Assembly: GCF_040686855.1 (NCBI RefSeq) | Contig: NZ_JBFBOG010000003.1 | Span: forward strand, 186,001-250,000 | DNA: 64,000 nucleotides | Reading direction: 5' to 3' | Source: Leifsonia sp040686855 | GTDB lineage: Bacteria > Actinomycetota > Actinomycetes > Actinomycetales > Microbacteriaceae | Part shown: positions 49,344-56,591 of the stretch, piece by piece | Numbering within the stretch: position 1 is the stretch's first letter | Layout: the number at the start of each line of letters is the position of its first letter | Made by a program: the position numbers and the translations under genes | The notes under the pieces: generated by a model | Told to the model about the DNA's origin: nothing | Databases searched by the model: none | What the model saw: only the letters and a program-made list of their open reading frames with translations

Positions 49344-50366
49344 TCAGCTGCCGGCCGGCGACGCCGTGGAGGCGCGCACCACCAGCCGTGCCGGAGGGAG
49401 GGCGACATCGCCCGCTTCGCCGTCCTCCACCAGCCGCAGCAGTGCGGTGGCGGCGGCCTGTCCGAAGCCGGCGGGGTCGTTGTCGAGGGTGGTGAGGGAG
49501 GGGTAGACGTAGGACCCGATCTGGGACCCGTCCAGCCCCGTGACCGAGAGCTCGACCGGAAGGTCGAGCCCGCGTTCGTGGGCGACGCCCATCCCGGCGA
49601 TCGCCATGGGGTCGTTCCCGTAGACGATGGCGGTGGGGCGGTCCTCCCCGTCGAGCAGCGCGGCGGTGGCGGCGGCGCCCTGCTCGGGGGAGAAGTCGGT
49701 GGGGACGACGAGGGGAGTGAGCCCCGCCTCGTGCATGGCGGACTCGAACCGCTCGCGGCGACGGCGCCCGTGCAGCATCCGCTCGTCGCCCGAGACGTGG
49801 GCGATGCGGCGGTGGCCGAGGCCGACGAGGTGCGCGACGAGTTCGTCGATGCCGGGGTCGTAGTCGCGGGTGACCGCGGGGAAGGGGCTGCCGCCCAGCG
49901 GCTCGCCGAGCGACACCGCGGACGAGCCGAGGCGTTCGATGAGCGGGATGCGGGCGTCCTCGGCCAGCAGGTCGGTGAGGAGGAAGCCGTCGACGCGCTT
50001 GTCCGCGGCGAGCCGTTCGTAGGCGCGCTCCTCGGCCGCAGCGTCGGCCACCATCGTCAGGACGAGGACGTTGCCGCGGTCCGAGAGGACCGCCTCGACA
50101 CCGGCGATGAAGCCGGCGAAGAACGGGTCGACCTCGATGGTGCGCGGCTCGCGGCGCAGCACGAGGCCGAGCGCGTAGGCGCGGCGCGTGGTCAGCCCGC
50201 GGGCTCCGGGGTGCGGCGTCCAGCCGAGCTCCCGCGCGGTCTGCAGGATGCGCTCCCGCGTCTCGGTCTTCACGCCCGGACGGTCGTTGAGCGTGAGCGA
50301 GACCAGCGACTTGCTCACGCCGGCTGCGCGCGCCACGTCGTTGATGGTGACGTTCGCGGGACTCAC
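49344..50366 (-). CDS. LacI family transcriptional repressor
   Basis: This 340-residue regulator has the N-terminal LacI HTH VTINDVARAAGVSKSLVSLT LNDRPGV and hinge helix RERILQTARELGWTPHPGAR. A periplasmic-binding-protein-like effector domain follows, ending VALPPARLVVRAS. It starts at GTG inside the stop of the secreted enzyme gene (GTGA overlap), so it is encoded within the operon it probably controls. The palindrome at 52471-52482 is the likely operator. The inducer is presumably the imported sugar. Confidence 0.94.
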   Translation of the reverse strand: MSPANVTINDVARAAGVSKSLVSLTLNDRPGVKTETRERILQTARELGWTPHPGARGLTTRRAYALGLVLRREPRTIEVDPFFAGFIAGVEAVLSDRGNVLVLTMVADAAAEERAYERLAADKRVDGFLLTDLLAEDARIPLIERLGSSAVSLGEPLGGSPFPAVTRDYDPGIDELVAHLVGLGHRRIAHVSGDERMLHGRRRRERFESAMHEAGLTPLVVPTDFSPEQGAAATAALLDGEDRPTAIVYGNDPMAIAGMGVAHERGLDLPVELSVTGLDGSQIGSYVYPSLTTLDNDPAGFGQAAATALLRLVEDGEAGDVALPPARLVVRASTASPAGS

Positions 50367-52429
50367 TTGGGCGTCACCACCGTGAACCCGCCCGGCTGCA
50401 CGAGCACGAAGCCGTGGGCGCCGACGGTCTGCGTGCGGCCGACCTGACGACCGGCGGAGTCATAGCTCGTCGCGGTGACCGGGCCGGTTGCGGAGAGCTT
50501 CTGCGGCACCGGCACGTTCGTCGCGTTGACGTACACGTCGAGGGCGCCGGAGCCGGCGAGGCCGAGGTGGGACACGACCGGCTGCACCAGGAGCGCATCC
50601 AGCCGGGCGGTGCCGGACACCCTCGCGGTGACGGTCGTCGCCTGCGCGGGGACCGGAACCGGCAGCGTCTGCGGGAGGAGGAACACCGGGCTGGGTGCGA
50701 TGCCCTGCTCGCCGGCACGGACGTTGTCTGTGCGGCCGAGCGGAAGGGTGACGCGGCCGGCGGAGGCGGTCCAGGACGTGGTGCCGGAGCCGCCGGGTCC
50801 GAGGTCGGCGATCGGCAGGATGCGCGCCGCCGGATGACCCGCGGGAAGCCCGATCGTCACCGTCGAGCCCTCCCCGGCCTGCAGGTACGCGCCGCCCGAC
50901 CAGTTGGCCGATCCGGTCCAGGCCGACGGCGGGGTCACCGTGGTCACCGGGCCGGTCGTCGTGCCGCTCTCGGCCTCGACGACGCTCAGGCCCTGGGTGG
51001 CGGTGGTGCGGGTCAGCGCGGTGGCGGTGCGGGCGATCGCGGGATGCGCATCCAGCGCCAGCATGCTCAGCTCGGTGTGGATGACCGACTCGGCGCCGCA
51101 GTTGCGGTTGACCGTGCCGTCGGCCGCGATGCCGTCGACGCACACGCCGGTCGCCGGGTCGTAGGCGGGCGTCCCGGCGCGGTTGGCGCCGAAGTACCAG
51201 GCGGCCTGCGCGCCCGCCAGTGCGGCGAGGCCCGAGGCGCCGGTCGCGTCGGAGGCGGCCACGAGCCCTTCGAGGCGGGAGTCGACGCCGTACGCGATCT
51301 GGGTGCGGTCGGCCGGGGTCGGGGTCCAGCCGTTGTCCGGTCCGCCGGTCGCCAGCAGCTGCGCGGTGAACTGCGCCAGGTCGGTGGTCGCCGCCTTCTG
51401 CAGCCCGCCGTCGTGGAGGACACCGGCCGCAGCGGTCAGGGCGGCGGGTTGCATGCCGGCCCAGGCGTGCCAGAACGTGGGGGAGTTCGCCTCGGGGAGC
51501 AGGGCGCCGAACGGCCACTGGCCGACGCCGCCGCTCTGCAGCTTCGCGATGCCCTCGCTGTAGTGCGCGAGGGCCGTACGCGCCGCGGTGTCTGCGGGAG
51601 CGGCCGCGGCGAACGCGCTCAGGCCGAGCACCGCCTCGGCGGTCGCGCCCGCGCTGCCGACGATGAGCCAGTCGGGCACGGTGACGCCGTTGGCGACCTC
51701 GGTCTGCGGGTACTGCGCGAGCGACTGGCGCTGGAGCGCGCCGAGCGCGAGGTGCATCCGGTCGGCGAGGAAGGCCGCGAACGCCGGGTCGGCGGCCCGG
51801 AAGCCGGCGTAGCCCTCGCCGAGCGCCCACACCGTGCGCGCCAGCCAGAACGACTCGGCGGAGTCGGACGGGTCGGGCAGCTCCTTGGGGATGGCCGACG
51901 GGTTGAGCGTGCCGTCGTGCTGCTGCCAGAGGACGACGTTGCCCGCGTTGGGACCGTCGGTGGTCTGCAGGTAGGTCAGCGAGCGGAGCAGTTCGTAGGC
52001 GGAGGTCCTGCTCGACGCGGTGCCGTTCTGCTTCCAGTCGCGGAGGTAGACGACCGCGGCCCGCGAGATGTCGTCGGCGTCGTAGGCGCCCTGGGCGTAC
52101 CAGCCGCGGGCCGGGTCGGTGATCGGCCCGCCGCCGACGCGATGGAAGCTGCCGTCGGCCTGCCGATCCGCGTACACCCACGGCGCGCGAGCGGTGGGCT
52201 CGTCGGCGGCGCGGTAGGTGGTGTGCCCCGCGACGCCGGGCAGCAGCGGGACGTCGTCGAGCAGGAAGTCGAGGTGGGAGAGGTTCGTCAGCTTCGCCGG
52301 CGCGGCGACGGTCGGCGCGGTCGGCGCGGTCGTCGCCTGGGCGGGGATCCCGGCCCCGGTGATCGCTAGAGCGGCGCTTAGGGCGAGGCCGAGGACGGCC
52401 TTCGGCATCGTCAGTGTTCGGTTGCGCAT
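50363..52429 (-). CDS. Secreted protein, probable (alpha/alpha) glycosidase of unknown family
   Basis: This 688-residue exported protein has signal peptide AVLGLALSAALAITGAGIPA. A helical toroid-like domain follows (ARGWYAQGAYDADDISRAAV, SAESFWLARTVWALGEGYAG, NSPTFWHAWAGMQPAALTAA), reminiscent of six-hairpin glycosidases. The C-terminal beta domains from about 470 (VVEAESGTTTGPVTTVTPPS; GSANWSGGAYLQAGEGSTVT) resemble a carbohydrate-binding module. No known GH motif is recognised. As first gene of the GH130 operon, it probably trims the extracellular polysaccharide whose products are imported. Confidence 0.7.
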   Translation of the reverse strand: MRNRTLTMPKAVLGLALSAALAITGAGIPAQATTAPTAPTVAAPAKLTNLSHLDFLLDDVPLLPGVAGHTTYRAADEPTARAPWVYADRQADGSFHRVGGGPITDPARGWYAQGAYDADDISRAAVVYLRDWKQNGTASSRTSAYELLRSLTYLQTTDGPNAGNVVLWQQHDGTLNPSAIPKELPDPSDSAESFWLARTVWALGEGYAGFRAADPAFAAFLADRMHLALGALQRQSLAQYPQTEVANGVTVPDWLIVGSAGATAEAVLGLSAFAAAAPADTAARTALAHYSEGIAKLQSGGVGQWPFGALLPEANSPTFWHAWAGMQPAALTAAAGVLHDGGLQKAATTDLAQFTAQLLATGGPDNGWTPTPADRTQIAYGVDSRLEGLVAASDATGASGLAALAGAQAAWYFGANRAGTPAYDPATGVCVDGIAADGTVNRNCGAESVIHTELSMLALDAHPAIARTATALTRTTATQGLSVVEAESGTTTGPVTTVTPPSAWTGSANWSGGAYLQAGEGSTVTIGLPAGHPAARILPIADLGPGGSGTTSWTASAGRVTLPLGRTDNVRAGEQGIAPSPVFLLPQTLPVPVPAQATTVTARVSGTARLDALLVQPVVSHLGLAGSGALDVYVNATNVPVPQKLSATGPVTATSYDSAGRQVGRTQTVGAHGFVLVQPGGFTVVTPK

Positions 52430-52470
52430 CGTTGCGTCCCTTGTGGTCGTTCCCTCGAATGGGGGTCATC

Positions 52471-52515
52471 TAAACCGGTTTAAAGGACGGTAGACCCCGT
52501 CCGCGAGAAAGTCAA
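52471..52515 (-). promoter_or_regulatory. Promoter and LacI-type operator of the sugar operon
   Basis: On the minus strand, -35 TTGACT (52515-52510), a 17-nt spacer and -10 TACCGT (52492-52487) form a near-ideal promoter. TAAACCGGTTTA (52471-52482), a perfect 12-bp palindrome of LacI/GalR type, starts 4 nt past the -10 and so covers the predicted transcription start. It lies 42 bp upstream of the first gene. Confidence 0.8.
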
Positions 52516-52604
52516 CGTGGAGTCTTGTGGAGCCGCCCGCGGCACGGCCAGACTGGCCGCACCGCGACCGACCACGCCGCACCGACGGGGCAGGAGGACC
52601 ACCC

Positions 52605-53726
52605 GTGGAGTACAAGGACATTCCCACCAAGGCCGACGTCGAGCGGATCGCCGCGATGCGTCAACCCGGCTGCGTGAGCATCTACCTGCCGACCGGGACG
52701 ACCCCCGCGGAGGCCGATCGTGCGCGCATCGAGCTGAAGAACCACCTCGCCAGCGCCGTCCGGGCGCTCGAGAAGCTGGAGGTGGGGCGGGCGCGCATCC
52801 AGTCCATCCAGGCGGAGGGGCAGCGGATCCTCGACGACCGGGACTTCTGGCGCTACCAGTCGCGTTCGCTGGCGGTGTTCCTCGACGGCGAGCTGGCCGA
52901 GACGTTCCGGCTGCCGAACCGGCTGGGCACGGCCTGCGAGATCGCGGACCGGTTCTACGTCAAGCCGCTGCTCCGGGCGCTGACCTTCCCGCAGTCGGCG
53001 CTCATCCTGGCGCTCGCGGGCAACTCCGTGCGGCTGCTGCACATCACGCCCGACCGGCCGCCGGAGCGGATCGACGTGCCCGGGATGCCGCGCGACGTCG
53101 CCGCCGCCGTCGGGCTCGCCTCCGTGAGCGGCCGCTCGCCGGACGGCCGGATCCAGGGCTCGGAGGGTCAGAAGGTTCGGATGCTGGAGTACGTGCAGGC
53201 GATCGAGCGCGCGCTGCACCCGCTGCTGGCCAACTCCACCGAACCGCTCATCCTCGCCGCCGCCGAACCGCTCGCGGGCATCTTCCGCGGCGCCGGCGAG
53301 CATCCGCGGCTCGTGGCCGAGACGATCGGCGGAAACCCCGAGGACAAGACCGACGAGGAGATCGCGACGGCGGCCCGCGGCGTGCTCGACCGGTTGTACG
53401 CGAGCAAGGTCGCTGCGCTGCGCGACGCCTACGAGACCCGGATCGCGGCCGGCACCGCGCTCGTCGACCTCAGCGACATCGCCCGCGCCGCGACCTTCGG
53501 TGCCGTCGAGTCGCTGGTGATCGACATCGACCGCCGCGTGCCCGGATCGGTCGACGAGGATACCGGCGCGATCACGCTCGCACCCGAGGACGAACCGGGG
53601 GAGTACGGCGTGGTGGACGAGGTGCTGCGGCGGGCGCTGGGCTCCAAGGCGAAGGTCTACGCCCTGCGGGCGGAGGACGTCCCCGGCGGAGGCGCCGCGG
53701 CCGCCGCCGTGCGCTACCCGGTCTGA
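52605..53726 (+). CDS. baeRF family protein (bacterial aRF1/eRF1-like)
   Basis: This 373-residue protein has PGCVSIYLPTGTTPAEADRA, then RYQSRSLAVFLDGELAETFR, and the C-terminal LRDAYETRIAAGTALVDLSD and ALGSKAKVYAL. The fold and motifs match the bacterial archaeo-eukaryotic release-factor-like (baeRF) families, probably baeRF3; a ribosome or stress role is suspected in the literature but unproven. GTG 52605 is chosen because AGGAGG lies 8 nt upstream; the frame extends to 52527. It is divergent from the sugar operon. The last 22 nt belong to a 30-bp direct repeat. Confidence 0.8.
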   Translation: MEYKDIPTKADVERIAAMRQPGCVSIYLPTGTTPAEADRARIELKNHLASAVRALEKLEVGRARIQSIQAEGQRILDDRDFWRYQSRSLAVFLDGELAETFRLPNRLGTACEIADRFYVKPLLRALTFPQSALILALAGNSVRLLHITPDRPPERIDVPGMPRDVAAAVGLASVSGRSPDGRIQGSEGQKVRMLEYVQAIERALHPLLANSTEPLILAAAEPLAGIFRGAGEHPRLVAETIGGNPEDKTDEEIATAARGVLDRLYASKVAALRDAYETRIAAGTALVDLSDIARAATFGAVESLVIDIDRRVPGSVDEDTGAITLAPEDEPGEYGVVDEVLRRALGSKAKVYALRAEDVPGGGAAAAAVRYPV

Positions 53727-53985
53727 CCGCCGCTTCGTCACGCTATGGCCTGTCCCTCCCGGTTCACGGCGGAGGAGTTCCCCCGCTGACCGGCCCTCCA
53801 ACTCCTCCGTTTCCAGCCGACACGCCGTCCCGGGCTTCGGACCTCCTCCCTTCCGCACCCGGTTCAGAATGGAGGGGCAGAGCTGTCGACACGCCGCTAT
53901 CCGTAGTCGATCGAAGGAGCGTGGCCGGTGGAACGGCCGGATCTCCTGCGTTCTGCGCCGTGCGCTACCCGGTCTGACCGCCGCT
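53705..53985. repeat. 30-bp direct repeat flanking a 221-bp segment
   Basis: The 30 bp at 53705-53734 (end of the baeRF gene, its stop and 8 further bases) recur exactly at 53956-53985, abutting the DUF2017 stop. The segment between has no supported gene. It contains a 9-bp inverted repeat, GGAGGAGTT and AACTCCTCC. A local duplication or an inserted small repeat element would explain it. Confidence 0.8.
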
Positions 53986-54488
53986 CAGCGGCGGGGCTGC
54001 ACCGTCATGACCAGCAGCTCCTGCACCCCGGCGAGCCAGTCGTAGACGGCGCGCTGCAATGCCGAATCTTCGTCGTGGATGTCGCCCTCGTCGCCGTCCT
54101 CGTGGATGCCGAGCCGCGCCGCCAGTACGAGGCGGATGTCGGTGATCGTGCGCAGCCACGCGGTCACCTGCGCCGGGTCGAGCACGGCGACGGCCATCCC
54201 GTCCTCGCGCCGCGACAGGGACTCCACCATCGTGCGCGCGCTGGCCTCCTTGCGCTCGGCCAGGCCGGCGGCCGTGTAGCGGCGGAACTCGGCCGACGCT
54301 TGCGGGTCGTCCGGGTAGGCGTCGGGCAGCAGCCGGTCGAGCGCTGGGTCGAAGCCGTCGGCGTCCGGGTCGGCGGCGGCACGCGCCAGGTCGATGGACT
54401 GCTCGGCCAGCGAGGTCAGCAGCTCCGCCTCGTCTTCGGGGAACCGCGCGGACACGGTCCCGTCGCGGTGCTTGCGGAACGGGGTCAT
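53985..54488 (-). CDS. DUF2017 family protein
   Basis: This 167-residue soluble protein begins MTPFRKHRDGTVSARFPEDE and has LDRLLPDAYPDDPQASAEFR, RREDGMAVAVLDPAQVTAWL and a final helix DSALQRAVYDWLAGVQELLV. It matches DUF2017, an actinobacterial family found next to clpS. The ATG overlaps the clpS stop (ATGA). Function unknown; coupling with ClpS suggests a role near N-degron proteolysis. Confidence 0.88.
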   Translation of the reverse strand: MTPFRKHRDGTVSARFPEDEAELLTSLAEQSIDLARAAADPDADGFDPALDRLLPDAYPDDPQASAEFRRYTAAGLAERKEASARTMVESLSRREDGMAVAVLDPAQVTAWLRTITDIRLVLAARLGIHEDGDEGDIHDEDSALQRAVYDWLAGVQELLVMTVQPRR

Positions 54489-54790
54489 GCGTCCGCCTTC
54501 GTCAGGGTCGCCCACAGGCCGTAATCGTGCATGGCCTCCACGTGCCGCTCCATCTCCTCCCGGGTGCCGGTGGCGACGACCGCCCGGCCCTCGGTGTGCA
54601 CCAGCATCATCAGCCGCTCCGCCTCGCGCAGCGGGAAGCCGAAGTAGGTCTGGAAGACGTAGGTCACGTAGCTCATCAGGTTGACCGGGTCGTTCCAGAC
54701 GATGGTCACCCACGGGGAGCCGAGCTCCAGCAGCTCGTCCGTCCCGGTCTCTTCGAGGGTGTCGGCGCCGGTGGCCGGGAGGGAGCTCAC
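54485..54790 (-). CDS. clpS: ATP-dependent Clp protease adaptor ClpS
   Basis: This 101-residue ClpS core has WVTIVWNDPVNLMSYVTYVF (the NDP motif that starts the N-degron binding site), FGFPLREAERLMMLVHTEGR and AVVATGTREEMERHVEAMHD. It presents N-degron substrates to ClpAP/ClpCP. Start GTG 54790 overlaps the GH15 stop (GTGA). It is followed by DUF2017 with an ATGA overlap, as in other actinobacteria. Confidence 0.95.
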   Translation of the reverse strand: MSSLPATGADTLEETGTDELLELGSPWVTIVWNDPVNLMSYVTYVFQTYFGFPLREAERLMMLVHTEGRAVVATGTREEMERHVEAMHDYGLWATLTKADA

Positions 54791-56562
54791 AGCGGCAGGC
54801 CGCCGATCGCGTCCGCCGCGCGGACCAGCGTGAGGTGTGTCAGAGCCTGGGGGGTGTTGCCCGCGTGGGAACGGCCCTCGACGTCGTATTCCTCCGAGAG
54901 CATACCGACGTCGTTCGCCAGGCCGAGCAGCCGGTCCATCATGCGGACCGCGTCGTCCCGCCGGCCGGAGAGCGCGTACTGCTCCACCAGCCAGAACGAG
55001 CAGGCGAGGAACGGATGCTCTCCCGGCGGCAGGCCGTCGACCCCGGACTCGGTGCGGTAGCGCAGCAGCAGTCCGTCCCGCAGCAGGTCGGTCTCGAGCG
55101 CCTTGACGGTGCCGAGCATCCGCGGGTCGTCGTAGTCGATGTAACCGACCTGGGCGAGCTGGAGGAGGGACGCGTCCACCTCTGTCGTGCCGAAGTGCTG
55201 CACGTACGTGCCGCGGTGCGGGTCCCAGCCGTTCGCCTCGATGTCGGCGCGGATGGCGTCGCGCTCGCGCTTCCACCGCTCGGCCGGCCCCTCCAGGCCG
55301 TACTCCTCGACCGCGCGGACGGCGCAGTCGAACGCGGCCCAGACCAGCGCGCGGGAGTGGACGAAGTGCTGCGGCTTGTCGCGGATCTCCCAGATGCCGT
55401 GGTCGGGCTCGCGCCAGTGCTGCTCCAGATAGTTCATCAGCGCGCGCTGCAGCGCCCACGAGAACCGCGTCTCGGCGTTGCCCTCGCGGCGGCCGCGGTC
55501 GAGCGCCAGCATGACCTCGCCGATCACGTCCGCCTGGAACTGGTTGGAGGCGTCGTTGCCGATGCGCACCGGATGCGCACCCTGATAGCCGGGGAGGCTG
55601 TCGATGATGCGCTCGTCGAGGTCGCGCTCGCCCGCCAGGCCGTACATGATCTGCACGTCGCCCGGATCCCCGGCGATCGCGCGCAGCAGCCAGTCGCGCC
55701 AGTGGTCGACGTAGTCGTCGTAACCGTGGGCGAGGAGGACGGCGATGGTGAGGGAAGCATCCCGCAGCCACACGTAGCGGTAGTCCCAGTTGCGCTCGCC
55801 CCCGTAGGCCTCGGGCAGCGAGGTGGTCGCGGCAGCGACGATGCCGCCGGTCTCGAGGTGCGACAGTGCACGCAGCAGGAGCAGCGAGCGGACGACCTCG
55901 TCGCGGTACGGGCCGTCGTGCTCGCAGCCGCTGGCCCACGTGGTCCACCACTCCCTGCTGTGCTGGATGGAGTGCTCGACGTCGAGCGCCGGGGGAGCGT
56001 CGCGGTGCGAGGGGAACCAGGTCAGGGTGAGGTCGACGGTCTCCCCGGCGTGCACGGTGAACTCGCCCTCGTGCGCGTGGTTGGTCGCGTGCAGCTGGGC
56101 GCCGCGCACGACGATCGCGTCGGGTCCGGCGACCGCGATGAGCGCGTGCGGCTTCTCGGTCTTGTCCTGGCGCACCCACGGGATCGCCGTGGCATAGCCG
56201 AAGCGGATGCGAAGGTCCTGCCGCATCCGCACGGTCCCGCTCACGCCGCGGACGCGACGGATGATGTCGGCCCGGTGGTCGTCCATCGGCATCAGGTCGA
56301 CGACCTCGACCTCGCCCTCGGCGGTCACCCAGCGGGTGACGAGGATCATCGTGTCCTTCTCGTAGCTGCGCGTGCTGCTCGCCTCGGCGTCGGCCGGGGC
56401 GACCAGCCAGCGTCCGTGATCCTCGGTGCCGAGCAGCGCTCCGAACATGGAGCGCGAGTCGTAGCGCGGGAGGCACACCCAGTCGATGCTCCCGTCATTT
56501 CCGACGAGGGCCCCGGTGAAGCAGTCACTGATCAGGGCGTAATCCTCGATGGGGAGCGACAT
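54787..56562 (-). CDS. GH15 family glycoside hydrolase (trehalase/glucoamylase-like)
   Basis: The 591-residue protein has N-terminal LPIEDYALISDCFTGALVGN and DGSIDWVCLPRYDS typical of GH15 trehalase-like enzymes. The catalytic (alpha/alpha)6 domain has RNWDYRYVWLRDASLTIAVL, GDVQIMYGLAGERDLDE, GNDASNQFQADVIGEVML and HGIWEIRDKPQHFVHSRAL. No signal peptide, so it is cytoplasmic, consistent with actinobacterial trehalases such as Rv2402. It heads the operon with clpS and DUF2017. Trehalase versus glucoamylase needs assay. Confidence 0.92.
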   Translation of the reverse strand: MSLPIEDYALISDCFTGALVGNDGSIDWVCLPRYDSRSMFGALLGTEDHGRWLVAPADAEASSTRSYEKDTMILVTRWVTAEGEVEVVDLMPMDDHRADIIRRVRGVSGTVRMRQDLRIRFGYATAIPWVRQDKTEKPHALIAVAGPDAIVVRGAQLHATNHAHEGEFTVHAGETVDLTLTWFPSHRDAPPALDVEHSIQHSREWWTTWASGCEHDGPYRDEVVRSLLLLRALSHLETGGIVAAATTSLPEAYGGERNWDYRYVWLRDASLTIAVLLAHGYDDYVDHWRDWLLRAIAGDPGDVQIMYGLAGERDLDERIIDSLPGYQGAHPVRIGNDASNQFQADVIGEVMLALDRGRREGNAETRFSWALQRALMNYLEQHWREPDHGIWEIRDKPQHFVHSRALVWAAFDCAVRAVEEYGLEGPAERWKRERDAIRADIEANGWDPHRGTYVQHFGTTEVDASLLQLAQVGYIDYDDPRMLGTVKALETDLLRDGLLLRYRTESGVDGLPPGEHPFLACSFWLVEQYALSGRRDDAVRMMDRLLGLANDVGMLSEEYDVEGRSHAGNTPQALTHLTLVRAADAIGGLPL

Positions 56563-56578
56563 ATTCCCAGTATGGCCG

Positions 56579-56584
56579 TACTGT
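56579..56584 (+). promoter_or_regulatory. Candidate -10 box of the G6PDH-like gene
   Basis: TACTGT lies 7 nt before ATG 56592, in the 29-bp gap between divergent GH15 and G6PDH-like genes. The geometry predicts a leaderless transcript. Confidence 0.45.
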
Positions 56585-56591
56585 GATCGGC

